Below, piece by piece: positions 53,681-61,758 of a stretch of DNA of 64,000 bases. The stretch comes from Clostridium_AM sp900759715 (GTDB taxonomy: Bacteria > Bacillota > Clostridia > Clostridiales > Clostridiaceae), in NCBI GenBank assembly GCA_900759715.1, contig CAAEXF010000109.1, forward strand, positions 68,860-132,859, read 5' to 3'. Position numbers and translations under genes: made by a program. Position 1 is the stretch's first letter, and each line of letters opens with the position of its first letter. The notes under the pieces are model-generated. The model did no database searches, was not told where the DNA came from, and saw only the letters and a program-made list of their open reading frames with translations.

Positions 53681-54850
53681 TTATAATTCCTCCACTAATA
53701 TTGGAATGCATATATCTATACCAAAACCTAAGTTATCATTGCTAAAGTACTTCACTGATCCATTCAATGAAGTTACTCTATTTTCAATTCCAATTAACCC
53801 ATTTGACTTTATGATTTTATTACAACCAACTCCATTATCAGTTAAAATAAGCCTTATACCTTTCTTTTCTCTTGTAATGCTTATATTGATTTCCGTTGCC
53901 TTTCCATGTTTTATACTATTAGTTATAGATTCCTGTATAGTTTTATACATAGAATTCTTAATAATTGAGCTTAGGTTATCCAGGTTTTCATCTGTATTAA
54001 AACTAATTTTTATATTATTAAGCATATGAAAATTATTAATTATTTCCTCAACAGAACCATTAAAGTCTTTTATTTCTCGTTCTTCCTTAAGTAAATTAAC
54101 AGCTTCTCTCAAGCTGCTAATGCTAGATTTTGCAATATCTTCAGACTTAGTTAATACCTCTTTCACTTTCTCAGGCTTTGTATCACATATCTTCTTGGCA
54201 AATTCAAGATGCATAATGAGAGCCATTAGAGAATGACCTACTGAATCATGAAGTTCTTGAGCCATCATTGTTCTCTCCTTTGACGCAGTTAACTCTTCCA
54301 CTTCCAATGTATATTGCTGAAGCTTTATATTCGCAAGCTGTAGCTTTTCATTTAATTTATTTACTTCTTCTTTTTCTGTTCGAATAATTTTTACAGAGTA
54401 TGCTATGCTAGCTACAGCAAAATAACTTAATAGGGTGAGACCTAAAATTGAAAGTCTATCCCAGTTGTTAGGTATTCCTATATCTAAAATTGATACTATT
54501 AAAAATAACAGTGAATGTACTAAAAATAGAGTTTTTAGCCTTACCCCTTTCAGTCCTAAAAGTTCTATTAAAGGTAGAAATATATAAGTATTAGTTCCAA
54601 TTCCATTTATAAAATATTTTAATACTACAGTTCCACAAATAGTCAATAATAAGGAGGCATCATACATATACCCAGAACTTATAGTTAATTTAGTACTTCT
54701 AATATAGTCATTTATCATTAGTATAGTGCTAAAAACTAATAGCAGTATCATCGTAACAATCTTATTATGATATAAAAAATAAGTACGAATAAATATGGAT
54801 ATTAATAAAAAGTATTTAAAAACTACTAAGTACTTTCTAGACACAGGCAT
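53681..54850 (-). CDS. sensor histidine kinase, HisKA_3 (NarX/DesK-like) type
   Basis: A 389-residue kinase with five to six membrane spans in the first 155 residues and almost no outer loop. A coiled-coil linker (161-195) leads to the HisKA_3 box MAQELHDSVGHSLM with H201. The HATPase region has SITNSIKHGKATEIN and DNGVGCNKIIKSNG-LIGIENRV. Such intramembrane kinases sense membrane state or small peptides. It begins an operon with the NarL-type regulator. GAGGT precedes the ATG. Confidence 0.9.
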   Translation of the reverse strand: MPVSRKYLVVFKYFLLISIFIRTYFLYHNKIVTMILLLVFSTILMINDYIRSTKLTISSGYMYDASLLLTICGTVVLKYFINGIGTNTYIFLPLIELLGLKGVRLKTLFLVHSLLFLIVSILDIGIPNNWDRLSILGLTLLSYFAVASIAYSVKIIRTEKEEVNKLNEKLQLANIKLQQYTLEVEELTASKERTMMAQELHDSVGHSLMALIMHLEFAKKICDTKPEKVKEVLTKSEDIAKSSISSLREAVNLLKEEREIKDFNGSVEEIINNFHMLNNIKISFNTDENLDNLSSIIKNSMYKTIQESITNSIKHGKATEINISITREKKGIRLILTDNGVGCNKIIKSNGLIGIENRVTSLNGSVKYFSNDNLGFGIDICIPILVEEL

Positions 54851-54858
54851 TCTTATAA

Positions 54859-54890
54859 CCTCACTTCATCTGATTCAAGTTTCACTTCAT
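54859..54890 (+). repeat. 3' fragment of the structured dispersed element
   Basis: CTTCATCTGATTCAAGTTTC followed by ACTTCATAAT closely matches the 3' tail of the full element at 61715-61745; nothing of its 5' part is present. It lies just upstream of the kinase start. Confidence 0.4.
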
Positions 54891-55054
54891 AATAAACGTC
54901 CTTTTTTTACATTATAGCATTGTACATACGTTAGGCAATATATTACTTAAGTCATATATTATTTGATAACTAAGGTAACTACAAATATAGCTAGTTCTAT
55001 ATTAATATTTACTCATGGCAAATAAATTTTAAAAATGTTCATGAGGTGAAAGAT

Positions 55055-55120
55055 ATGAATAATTTACAACTGGCAAACTTATCCCAATTAGGTATGGACT
55101 CTATATTTGCAGCAGCGTAG
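55055..55120 (+). CDS. 21-residue peptide gene, function unknown
   Basis: ATG at 55055 follows TGAGGTGAAAG and opens a 21-codon frame with TAG at 55118-55120. The product starts MNNLQLANLSQLGMD and ends SIFAAA, with no charge other than the single Asp. It lies 71 bp before a methyltransferase gene with no terminator between, so the two are probably co-transcribed. It could be a peptide that is modified or sensed, or a leader frame. The 341-bp gap 54851-55191 otherwise holds a repeat fragment and the promoter. No family recognised. Confidence 0.4.
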   Translation: MNNLQLANLSQLGMDSIFAAA

Positions 55121-55191
55121 TAATAAAAAAGCCCGTAGAAAAAATAAAGTTTTGTAATTTAAATTATATATAAATTAAGGAGGTACTTTTT

Positions 55192-55767
55192 ATGAGTGGA
55201 GTTACAATCGCTATCTATATTTGGAGCGCCTTTTGGATTTATTGGATATTATCAGCAATAAACACTCGTTCAAAAGTGAAAAAGGAGTCAAGTGGACAAA
55301 AAGGGACGCAGAGAGCTATTCATTTGGCCTTTGTAGTAATAGCTTTTATTATTACATTTTTTCAATTTAGAAATATCTTTTTATGGAATGAAATAATACT
55401 CCATACTCCATCAGTTGAATACATTGGTGTAATAATTTTAGTGTTATCGCTTCTATTCGCTATATGGGCAAGGGTAGTATTAGGCAGAAATTGGAGTGGA
55501 GCAATACAAAAGGTAGAAGGACAAAGATTGGTTTGTAATGGACCATATAAATATATTAGGAATCCAATTTATACAGGAATTGTTTGTGGTTTTTTCGGTA
55601 CGTTTATTACCTTTGGAACTATTGCTTCATTAGTAGGGTTTATTATTATTTTATTTATTTACATCATTAAAATAAGTAAGGAACAAAAATTTCTGATAGA
55701 AGAGTTTGGTGAAGAATATAAGAAATACATTACTAAAAGTTGGGCTTTAATACCATTCGTATTCTAA
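55192..55767 (+). CDS. isoprenylcysteine carboxylmethyltransferase family protein
   Basis: A 191-residue membrane protein with four to five spans. VEGQRLVCNGPYKYIRNPIYTGI is the family signature, with the RNPxYxG motif that binds S-adenosylmethionine near 125, and EEFGEEYKKYI at the end. In bacteria this ICMT/PEMT-like family methylates lipids or other small hydrophobic substrates; real prenyl-cysteine targets are unknown. AAGGAGG precedes the ATG. The tiny ORF upstream may share its message. It ends before a strong hairpin. Confidence 0.85.
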   Translation: MSGVTIAIYIWSAFWIYWILSAINTRSKVKKESSGQKGTQRAIHLAFVVIAFIITFFQFRNIFLWNEIILHTPSVEYIGVIILVLSLLFAIWARVVLGRNWSGAIQKVEGQRLVCNGPYKYIRNPIYTGIVCGFFGTFITFGTIASLVGFIIILFIYIIKISKEQKFLIEEFGEEYKKYITKSWALIPFVF

Positions 55768-55808
55768 TTACCTAAGTTCTCTCAAACTAGTTTCAAAAAA
55801 TAATTAAA

Positions 55809-55852
55809 GGATAATACCTGTTTTTCTTAATATAGAAAAACAGATATTATCC
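55809..55852. terminator. terminator between convergent genes
   Basis: GGATAATA and TGTTTTTC on the left pair with GAAAAACA and TATTATCC on the right; on the minus strand a T-rich run follows (TTTAATTATTTTTTG). Confidence 0.7.
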
Positions 55853-55893
55853 CTATGAATAATCAAATGCTCTAGCAGCACCTTACTTGCATT

Positions 55894-57192
55894 TTAACTT
55901 TTCCCAGGTAATTTTTTAATTAATACCTTACTTATTCTTTTCCTATCACATTTTAATATGATAAATTCATAATCCTCATAATTGATTTTATCATTAACTT
56001 GTGGATATGACTTCAACTGTGAATATATCCATCCTCCTATGGTATCAATGTTTTCAGATTCAATGTTAGTTTTTATTAGTTCATTTATATCCTCAAGAAC
56101 TAGTTTCCCATCTACAATGTAATTACCATCTTCATTTTTGGTAATTTCATCACCTTCTTCATCAAACTCATCCTGAATTTCACCAACAATTTCTTCTAAA
56201 ATATCCTCAATAGTTACTAAGCCTGAAGTTCCTCCGTATTCATCAATAATTATGGCCATTTGTACTCTTTCTTGCTTAAATATCTTTAGCAATTTACTTA
56301 TTGAAAGGGACTCTGGAACAAACTTGATCTCACGGATAATGTCTTCAATATTTTGATTATTGCCTTCAATTTTCTGCTTATATAAATCTTTAATATGTAT
56401 GAACCCAATAATATTATCCTTACTGTTTTTACATACTGGATATCTAGTTATCTGTTCATCTAAGGCAAATGTTATAATCTCATCAAAAGAATCCTCTAAA
56501 AAAATACACGCCATATCTGTACGAGGTATCATTATTTCTTTTACGGTTTTCTCGGAAAAATCAAATATGTTATCTACAAAAGTTAATTCAGTTTTATCAA
56601 TTAAACCATGCTTATAGCTATCTTCAACTAATATCTTTATTTCTTCATCGGTATGAGCTGCTTCATGTTCATCAACTTGTGAAATTCCAAAAATCTTTAG
56701 AACTAAATTAGTACTATGATTAAAAGCCCACATTATTGGATAAGTCAATTTATAAAACATTATAAGCGGTAGTGCTGTGTGCATGGCTATCTTTTCTGCA
56801 TTTATAATCGCTAGAGATTTAGGTGCTAATTCTCCAAGTACAATATGAAAGGCTGTTATAATTGCAAATCCTAAAATAAAAGAAATTGAGTGTATAACAC
56901 TTTCTGGCAAATGAAACAAGTTAAATATCGGCGTTAGCATATCTGAAACAGCAGGTTCTCCTATCCATCCTAAACCTAAGGATGCTAAAGTTATTCCTAG
57001 CTGACATGCAGATAAATATGAATTCAAATCATTAACAACTTTTAAAGTATGCTTTGCAGTTCTATTTCCTTCAAGTACCAATGTTTCTATCCTAGATTTT
57101 CTTACTTTTACCATTGCAAATTCTGTGGCAACGAAAAAACCATTCATAAATACAAGTAAAAATACAATAATAATGTTTATTAGAATAATCAT
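55894..57192 (-). CDS. hemolysin family protein (CNNM, CBS pair, CorC domain)
   Basis: A 432-residue membrane protein. The N-terminal CNNM/DUF21 domain (about 1-190, starts LINIIIVFLLVFMNGFFVATE) carries four spans. Two CBS domains (about 205-325) bind nucleotides, with FIHIKDLY and IIDEYGGTSGLVTIEDILEE. The CorC/HlyC C-terminal domain completes the length expected for the family. Members transport or extrude divalent cations such as Mg2+ or Co2+. No RBS of note is visible upstream, and the gene is followed on the minus strand by the terminator at 55809. Confidence 0.92.
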   Translation of the reverse strand: MIILINIIIVFLLVFMNGFFVATEFAMVKVRKSRIETLVLEGNRTAKHTLKVVNDLNSYLSACQLGITLASLGLGWIGEPAVSDMLTPIFNLFHLPESVIHSISFILGFAIITAFHIVLGELAPKSLAIINAEKIAMHTALPLIMFYKLTYPIMWAFNHSTNLVLKIFGISQVDEHEAAHTDEEIKILVEDSYKHGLIDKTELTFVDNIFDFSEKTVKEIMIPRTDMACIFLEDSFDEIITFALDEQITRYPVCKNSKDNIIGFIHIKDLYKQKIEGNNQNIEDIIREIKFVPESLSISKLLKIFKQERVQMAIIIDEYGGTSGLVTIEDILEEIVGEIQDEFDEEGDEITKNEDGNYIVDGKLVLEDINELIKTNIESENIDTIGGWIYSQLKSYPQVNDKINYEDYEFIILKCDRKRISKVLIKKLPGKS

Positions 57193-57441
57193 ATATTAAT
57201 AGTTTCCCTTCCGAATCATTATATATCTTTTACTATTTAATACCAACTTAAATAATTATTATTATTATCAATAATCATTCTATCTCCCCCATATAATATA
57301 AATTCATTCATAGTCCTTCAATCTATTTTACAACATTCCTTTACTATTCTCAAATATTATAATTTATATGAGCTAATATCTTTTATGAGACATTATTCAA
57401 ATAAAGTTATATACCCTTTATAAAAAACAAAAAATAAATTA

Positions 57442-57476
57442 AAGCCCTCCGGTGTACCTAAGTACATCTAGGGCTT
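57442..57476 (-). terminator. terminator of the kinase-like gene
   Basis: AAGCCCT and AGGGCTT with an inner GTAC/GTAC stem; the minus strand continues TTTAATTTATTTTTTG. The remaining 57193-57441 part of the gap is AT-rich promoter sequence of the CorC-type gene and shows no other feature. Confidence 0.7.
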
Positions 57477-57561
57477 CAAACCATTGATATTACTTATATG
57501 TGTTGCTTTTGTTGCTTTACTACACAGTTTTAAATTCAATTTTTTTAATTCCTCTACTGCC

Positions 57562-58098
57562 TTAGAAAAAGCTCATGCTAGTTTTTTTATTCCATGATTT
57601 ATAGAGTTTAGGATAGTTTTCTTTTAAAAAATTCATATATTGTTTATAGCATCTAAGTCTTTTAAGCTCTCTTAACATTTTACGTGGATATAATGCCTTT
57701 TTATCTAAATAACGTGTAGTATCAACTATTCTAATTTTATGATCTCTAGTTACAAATACTTCTTGCATTCTGATATCTATTCTTGTGAATTTTAATTTAA
57801 TAAATACATTGATGATTTCTGTTAACTCTCTTGCTAAATCATTATCAAATCCATTTTCTTTAATATAATCCTTAATATTTTGCCCATCAATATATTCACG
57901 TATCATATATCTGTCTTTACATTCATATACTTTAGGAAATTGAGGATATCCTGAAGCGTGTTTTAGTACACGATATTCCATCTGCATATCTTTAACGTGT
58001 TTACAGATCTTTATGCAGCGATTTTCATCTAGCCTATAAACTTTACCATGACACCCCTTCCCTATCAAAGGTAATCCTTTTAAATTTTTATTTCTCAC
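57562..58098 (-). CDS. small protein kinase-fold protein
   Basis: A 178-residue protein with a compact protein-kinase pattern. The glycine loop is IGKGCHGKVYRLD, the lysine strand RCIKICK, and the hinge IREYIDGQNI. RIDIRMQEVFV replaces the usual HRDLxxxN; the Asp is kept but the Asn is changed. KIRIVDTTRYL keeps the magnesium-binding Asp of the DFG position. It is much shorter than standard Ser/Thr kinases (about 260) and lacks most of the C-lobe, like RIO or lipopolysaccharide-kinase relatives. The substrate is unknown. Active phosphorylation is plausible but not certain. Confidence 0.65.
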   Translation of the reverse strand: MRNKNLKGLPLIGKGCHGKVYRLDENRCIKICKHVKDMQMEYRVLKHASGYPQFPKVYECKDRYMIREYIDGQNIKDYIKENGFDNDLARELTEIINVFIKLKFTRIDIRMQEVFVTRDHKIRIVDTTRYLDKKALYPRKMLRELKRLRCYKQYMNFLKENYPKLYKSWNKKTSMSFF

Positions 58099-58284
58099 TT
58101 TCTCAGCTCCAGTATATTTTTATCATTTCTAATATACTATATGAAAATATTCTTGTTTTTGAAATTATAATATGTATTTAATAATGTTAATGATACAAGA
58201 GCAATTCAAACAGTAACTAATGGTTTTATTGATTAAAGCATTAATTAAATATGTCTGTGTCACTAAATCTTATCATTACGACAA

Positions 58285-58326
58285 AAAAATATCGTAAAAT
58301 TCATTTCTAAATAATACGATATTTTT
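58285..58326 (-). terminator. terminator of the 100-residue hypothetical gene
   Basis: AAAAATATCGTA and TACGATATTTTT form a 12-bp stem; the minus strand continues in a T-run (TTTTTTTGTCG). Confidence 0.65.
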
Positions 58327-58370
58327 ATAGATTATATAATTTATAATATTACTATCAGAGAACTAAAAGA

Positions 58371-58673
58371 TTATTCCTTTTCAGATATCTTTTTATAATG
58401 TCCACTTATTTTACCATAAGGAATTAAAACAATAGGTTGATCTGCTGGTGTAAATAGATCTATACCCTCTTGATTTTCATCTGGTCTAAAATATTTTTTC
58501 CCATACTTTTCTATTACCCAACCTTTAGTTCCAGATGGAATCGAGCCCCAATTACCATTCTTTTTAACTGACTCAAATGATGGCATTGGAACACTAAATC
58601 TACTTATAGGTGGATAATAGCATACCTCTGTAAGTTCAATTCTGTATAAATTCTTTCTTTCTAGAAAACTCAT
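58371..58673 (-). CDS. hypothetical protein, 100 residues
   Basis: No family is recognised. The product begins MSFLERKNLYRIELTEVCYY and contains a compact beta-like region (GSIPSGTKGWVIEKYGKKYF). It is soluble, without a signal peptide or membrane span. An AGGGGGAT site lies upstream of the ATG, and a strong terminator follows the stop, so it looks like a true single-gene unit. Neighbours give no functional hint. Confidence 0.55.
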   Translation of the reverse strand: MSFLERKNLYRIELTEVCYYPPISRFSVPMPSFESVKKNGNWGSIPSGTKGWVIEKYGKKYFRPDENQEGIDLFTPADQPIVLIPYGKISGHYKKISEKE

Positions 58674-58894
58674 AAAAATCCCCCTATTCTATTCTTTATG
58701 GGCTTTTACCCCACTTACAGTTTATTTGTATAATATTCTATCAAAGTAATACTTAAACTTTAATATATATTGGCTGGACTGTACAAAAATTCAGTTCAAA
58801 GGTCTGAATTTAACGCCAAAATGCACACTAAGATTACAACATTTTATAATAAGTTTTTGTATTACTAATTATATTTAATTTATAGCTTTACCAA

Positions 58895-59194
58895 TTATTT
58901 CATGTTAACCTTTATATATATTTTCTTTATTAACACCAATAAGACATAAATAATAAACACATTAGCAAAGAAACCTAATATATTAATGTTCATTCCTTTA
59001 TTTCCATCAAATAGATTACTAAAGAGTTGAGAACTTCCTTTATTCCCTTGATATATTGACCAATACTCACAAGGAAATCCAAAGTTATATTTTATTAAAG
59101 TTCCATTTTGTATTATATTTGCCGGTACAATAAAGGGAAGAATTATAGCTATTAATATACTTAATTTACATTCCCAAGTTTGTATTCTTCTCAT
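58895..59194 (-). CDS. small two-span membrane protein
   Basis: A 99-residue protein with two membrane spans (CKLSILIAIILPFIVPANII and ILGFFANVFIIYVLLVLI) and a short outer loop. The ATG at 59192-59194 is preferred because AAAGGTG lies upstream. A frame 15 codons longer begins with MAKTIVCHYCRKVNK and would add a CxxC pair, but it has no site. No family recognised. The neighbouring genes give no clue. Confidence 0.5.
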   Translation of the reverse strand: MRRIQTWECKLSILIAIILPFIVPANIIQNGTLIKYNFGFPCEYWSIYQGNKGSSQLFSNLFDGNKGMNINILGFFANVFIIYVLLVLIKKIYIKVNMK

Positions 59195-59456
59195 TTTATT
59201 CACCTTTCTACAGTAATGACACACAATAGTTTTTGCCAATCTGACTTAGCCATCATAGAAATTATACCACATATTCCATATTATCACATTGAAATACTTG
59301 TACAATATATCACTTTGCACAGCATATTATTCAATTATCAAAGTTCATTCCTCTTGTTTTCCATTCTAATAGCTAGTTCCTTTATTATTATTCTATTTTA
59401 ACACTTTTAATATTTTTGCATATATTAATATGTAGTGTGTTTTAGGAGGAATAGAT

Positions 59457-60356
59457 TTGATCCATTACTATCCATATTTCGGTTATATAACCGAATGTAA
59501 AAGGCATCCTATAACTTTTCCACCTCAACACCAGCCTGTACAGCCTGGATTAGAGTACCTTATGTTTCCAAGGCCCATATTCAATGATCCAGACTATACT
59601 GGAAGTGGCAAATTAAAAAATAAAGTTGCCTTAATTACTGGCGGAGATAGTGGTATTGGAAGAGCCGTATCCTTAGCTTTTGCCAAAGAAGGTGCAGACA
59701 TTGTTATTGTATATCTTAACGAGCATGTTGATGCGAGAGAAACAAAATCATTGGTGGAAGCTCAAGGAAGAAAGTGTATTTTAATTGCTGGTGACCTGAG
59801 GGAAGAGTCCTTCTGTAAAAAAATAGTTGAAGATACCCTTTGTGCTTTTGGTCACCTAGACATATTAGTTAATAATGCTGGAGTACAATTCCCACAGATA
59901 AGTCTTGAGAATATTACATCAGAACAATTGGAAGATACCTTCAGAACAAATATTTTTCCAATGTTTTATGTTACTAAAGCTGCTCTACATCACCTTAAAA
60001 AAGGAAGTGCTATTATAAACACTGCTTCCGTTACAGCCTACAGAGGTGCTGAACTACTTATTGATTATTCTGCTACAAAGGGAGCTGTTGTAAGCTTTAC
60101 TCGTTCATTAGCTCTTTCTATTGTATCAAAGGGTATAAGAGTTAATGGAGTTGCTCCTGGGCCTACTTGGACACCTCTTCAACCTGCAAGCTATCCAGCA
60201 GAGCGTGTAGCATTCTTTGGTTCAAATACTCCTATGAAAAGAGCTGCTCAACCTGTAGAGTTAGCACCTACTTATGTTTACTTAGCATCTGATGATTCTA
60301 CCTATGTTACTGGCCAAATTCTTCACGTAGATGGCGGCAGCTTCTTAGGATCTTAA
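59457..60356 (+). CDS. SDR family oxidoreductase (general stress 39/YghA type)
   Basis: A 299-residue short-chain dehydrogenase starting at TTG 59457 after AGGAGG. An N-terminal extension of about 45 residues rich in Pro and His precedes the Rossmann fold: LITGGDSGIGRAVS (nucleotide binding, residues about 59-72), NNAG, and the catalytic S..Y..K in TASVTAYRG and DYSATKGAV. The extension identifies the YghA/YdaD subgroup of NAD(P)-dependent dehydrogenases linked to general stress. The substrate is probably an alcohol or aldehyde. It is a single gene with a short hairpin behind it. Confidence 0.9.
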   Translation: MIHYYPYFGYITECKRHPITFPPQHQPVQPGLEYLMFPRPIFNDPDYTGSGKLKNKVALITGGDSGIGRAVSLAFAKEGADIVIVYLNEHVDARETKSLVEAQGRKCILIAGDLREESFCKKIVEDTLCAFGHLDILVNNAGVQFPQISLENITSEQLEDTFRTNIFPMFYVTKAALHHLKKGSAIINTASVTAYRGAELLIDYSATKGAVVSFTRSLALSIVSKGIRVNGVAPGPTWTPLQPASYPAERVAFFGSNTPMKRAAQPVELAPTYVYLASDDSTYVTGQILHVDGGSFLGS

Positions 60357-60381
60357 AATTTTAAATGCAGCTATTTCTTTG

Positions 60382-60407
60382 CGCTAATATCTTTTTAGAT
60401 GTTAGCG
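60382..60407 (+). terminator. terminator of the SDR gene
   Basis: CGCTAATATC and GATGTTAGCG form a stem with one mismatch, followed by a short T-containing stretch (TATTTCTAG). Confidence 0.5.
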
Positions 60408-60443
60408 TATTTCTAGATTATTCTCATAACATAAAGTTATAAA

Positions 60444-60908
60444 CTATAAACATTGCTTAACAAATTCAATGGGATGTTGTGTACGTTGGGCTGTCTCTTC
60501 AGCGGACAAACCTTGATTTAAAAATCTTTTTACCACGCTTACCATACTTTCTCCAATTTCTATGATGTGCATATCAGGATCATAAAAACGGATAACCCTT
60601 TGCCCCCATGGGAATTCTTTAACACCATGCACATATTGTAAATCAGCATAGTTTTTTAATCTTTCAATAAAATCATCTATATTTTCTTCCTCAAAATACA
60701 ACTCAAAACTATTTGAATTTTGCTTAATATCCTCCTCTGTTTTATCAATAAAATCACCCCAAGTTTCTTTTGATTGTAATGCAAAATTCCCCTCGAAAGT
60801 AATGTTGGCTCCAAAATCTAATATTACTTTTTGATTCAACACCTTTTCATAAAAATTTCTTGAAACAGAAATATCATTGACAACTATTAGCGGACACATA
60901 AATTTCAT
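60444..60908 (-). CDS. VOC (glyoxalase/bleomycin resistance) family protein
   Basis: A 154-residue protein with the vicinal oxygen chelate pattern: PLIVVNDISVSRNFYEKVL at the N-terminus and GQRVIRFYDPDMHIIEIGES in the middle. A C-terminal tail of about 30 residues (LNQGLSAEETAQRTQHPIEF) follows the fold, which is unusual and seen in some Firmicute members. It could bind an antibiotic or act on a glutathione-like or other small substrate. AAGGGGGAAAAGA precedes the ATG. It is co-directional with a lipoprotein gene 29 bp upstream, so an operon is possible. Confidence 0.82.
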   Translation of the reverse strand: MKFMCPLIVVNDISVSRNFYEKVLNQKVILDFGANITFEGNFALQSKETWGDFIDKTEEDIKQNSNSFELYFEEENIDDFIERLKNYADLQYVHGVKEFPWGQRVIRFYDPDMHIIEIGESMVSVVKRFLNQGLSAEETAQRTQHPIEFVKQCL

Positions 60909-60937
60909 TTTTCTTTTCCCCCTTATCTTCGATTATA

Positions 60938-61438
60938 CTAATGTCCATAAGAATCTATTAACCAAGGTGAATTTTTGTCTTTCCTGATCAAAATATAATT
61001 ATATTCATAATTTCCACTATCATTTGGACCTATTCCCTCTTTTTTATATTTAACTTCAAAACCTACTTTAAAAATAATTATATTTTCTAATTCTGATTTT
61101 TCCTTTTCCGTATCTATTATCTGACTCTTTTTTCTACTGCGTAGGTAGATTTCCTTATTAGTTTGATCGGTGTCTTCTATTATATCGGTAACTTTAATAT
61201 ACTCTAAATTATCAAATCCCAATGCCGATTTTGAAGATTTATTTTTTTCCGTTGTTAATGAATTCATACCTTCCAAATTCTTTTGATTATAGTATTTAAA
61301 ATATTCTTCTATCACATCTTTTGGCTCTAAGAAAACCATTTCAACACTTTTGTCTTTTGAATTTTGGGTTGTACATCCTGTTAAAATCATTAATAGGCAT
61401 AAAATTGTTAATCCAACTTTCTTAATAATAATAAACAC
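60938..61438 (-). CDS. lipoprotein with DUF4829-like domain
   Basis: A 166-residue secreted lipoprotein: a basic start, a hydrophobic stretch (VGLTILCLLMILTGC) and the lipobox LTGC with C22, which is lipidated. The mature part has DVIEEYFKYYNQKNLEGMNS and KVGFEVKYKKEGIGPNDSGNY, the DUF4829 (NTF2-like) pattern. GTG 61438 is the frame start, but AAGGAG lies almost on top of it, so initiation at one of the ATT codons just downstream is possible. It faces the dispersed element on its upstream side. Function unknown. Confidence 0.75.
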   Translation of the reverse strand: MFIIIKKVGLTILCLLMILTGCTTQNSKDKSVEMVFLEPKDVIEEYFKYYNQKNLEGMNSLTTEKNKSSKSALGFDNLEYIKVTDIIEDTDQTNKEIYLRSRKKSQIIDTEKEKSELENIIIFKVGFEVKYKKEGIGPNDSGNYEYNYILIRKDKNSPWLIDSYGH

Positions 61439-61464
61439 TCCTTCTAAATATCTATTTATAGTTT

Positions 61465-61745
61465 TATCCGATGACTACCCGCTCTAATACTCCCTCGCAC
61501 TCTGTGAAAGCGATTCGCACCAAATCGGAGATTTGGGTTCTCTGCCTGCACTCTGTGAAAGCGATTCGCACCAAATCGGAGATTTGGGCTCTCTGCTTTT
61601 CTCAAAGAGGGAGTAAATATCGGCTACGTCCCTGGATTCGTTCAACTAAGAATCAGGTGGGGGTTAAATGTCTAAATGACATTTAACGGGCAAGGCCCAG
61701 GGTCGTAGACGAAACCTCATCTGATTCAAGTTTCCACTTCATCAT
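61465..61745 (+). repeat. structured dispersed element, full copy
   Basis: About 280 bp with nested complementary blocks. ACTCCCTC (61489-61496) pairs with GAGGGAGT (61607-61614) around two tandem 51-bp hairpin units. A second domain has CTACGTCCCTGG (61624-61635) against CCAGGGTCGTAG (61697-61708) with a T-T mismatch, an inner hairpin GTTAAATGTC/GACATTTAAC (61663-61687), and a possible pseudoknot between GAATCAGGTGGGG (61650-61662) and CCTCATCTGATTC (61715-61727). The two G-U pairs in it are acceptable only for a plus-strand RNA. Partial copies lie at 18716, 54859 and 63938. Confidence 0.7.
61497..61598 (+). repeat. two tandem 51-bp units inside the dispersed element
   Basis: Each unit starts GCACTCTGTGAAAGCGATTC and holds the hairpin CCAAATC-GGA-GATTTGG. 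The units differ at only a few positions. The copy at 63938 begins the same unit with a change from GCGATTCGCAC to GCGATTCACAC. Confidence 0.8.
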
Positions 61746-61758
61746 CACTTTTAACGTA

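Noticed and set aside
61471..61686. 71-codon frame over the dispersed element
   Set aside because: It simply reads through the tandem hairpin units, has no ribosome binding site and repeats the same residues because the DNA repeats.
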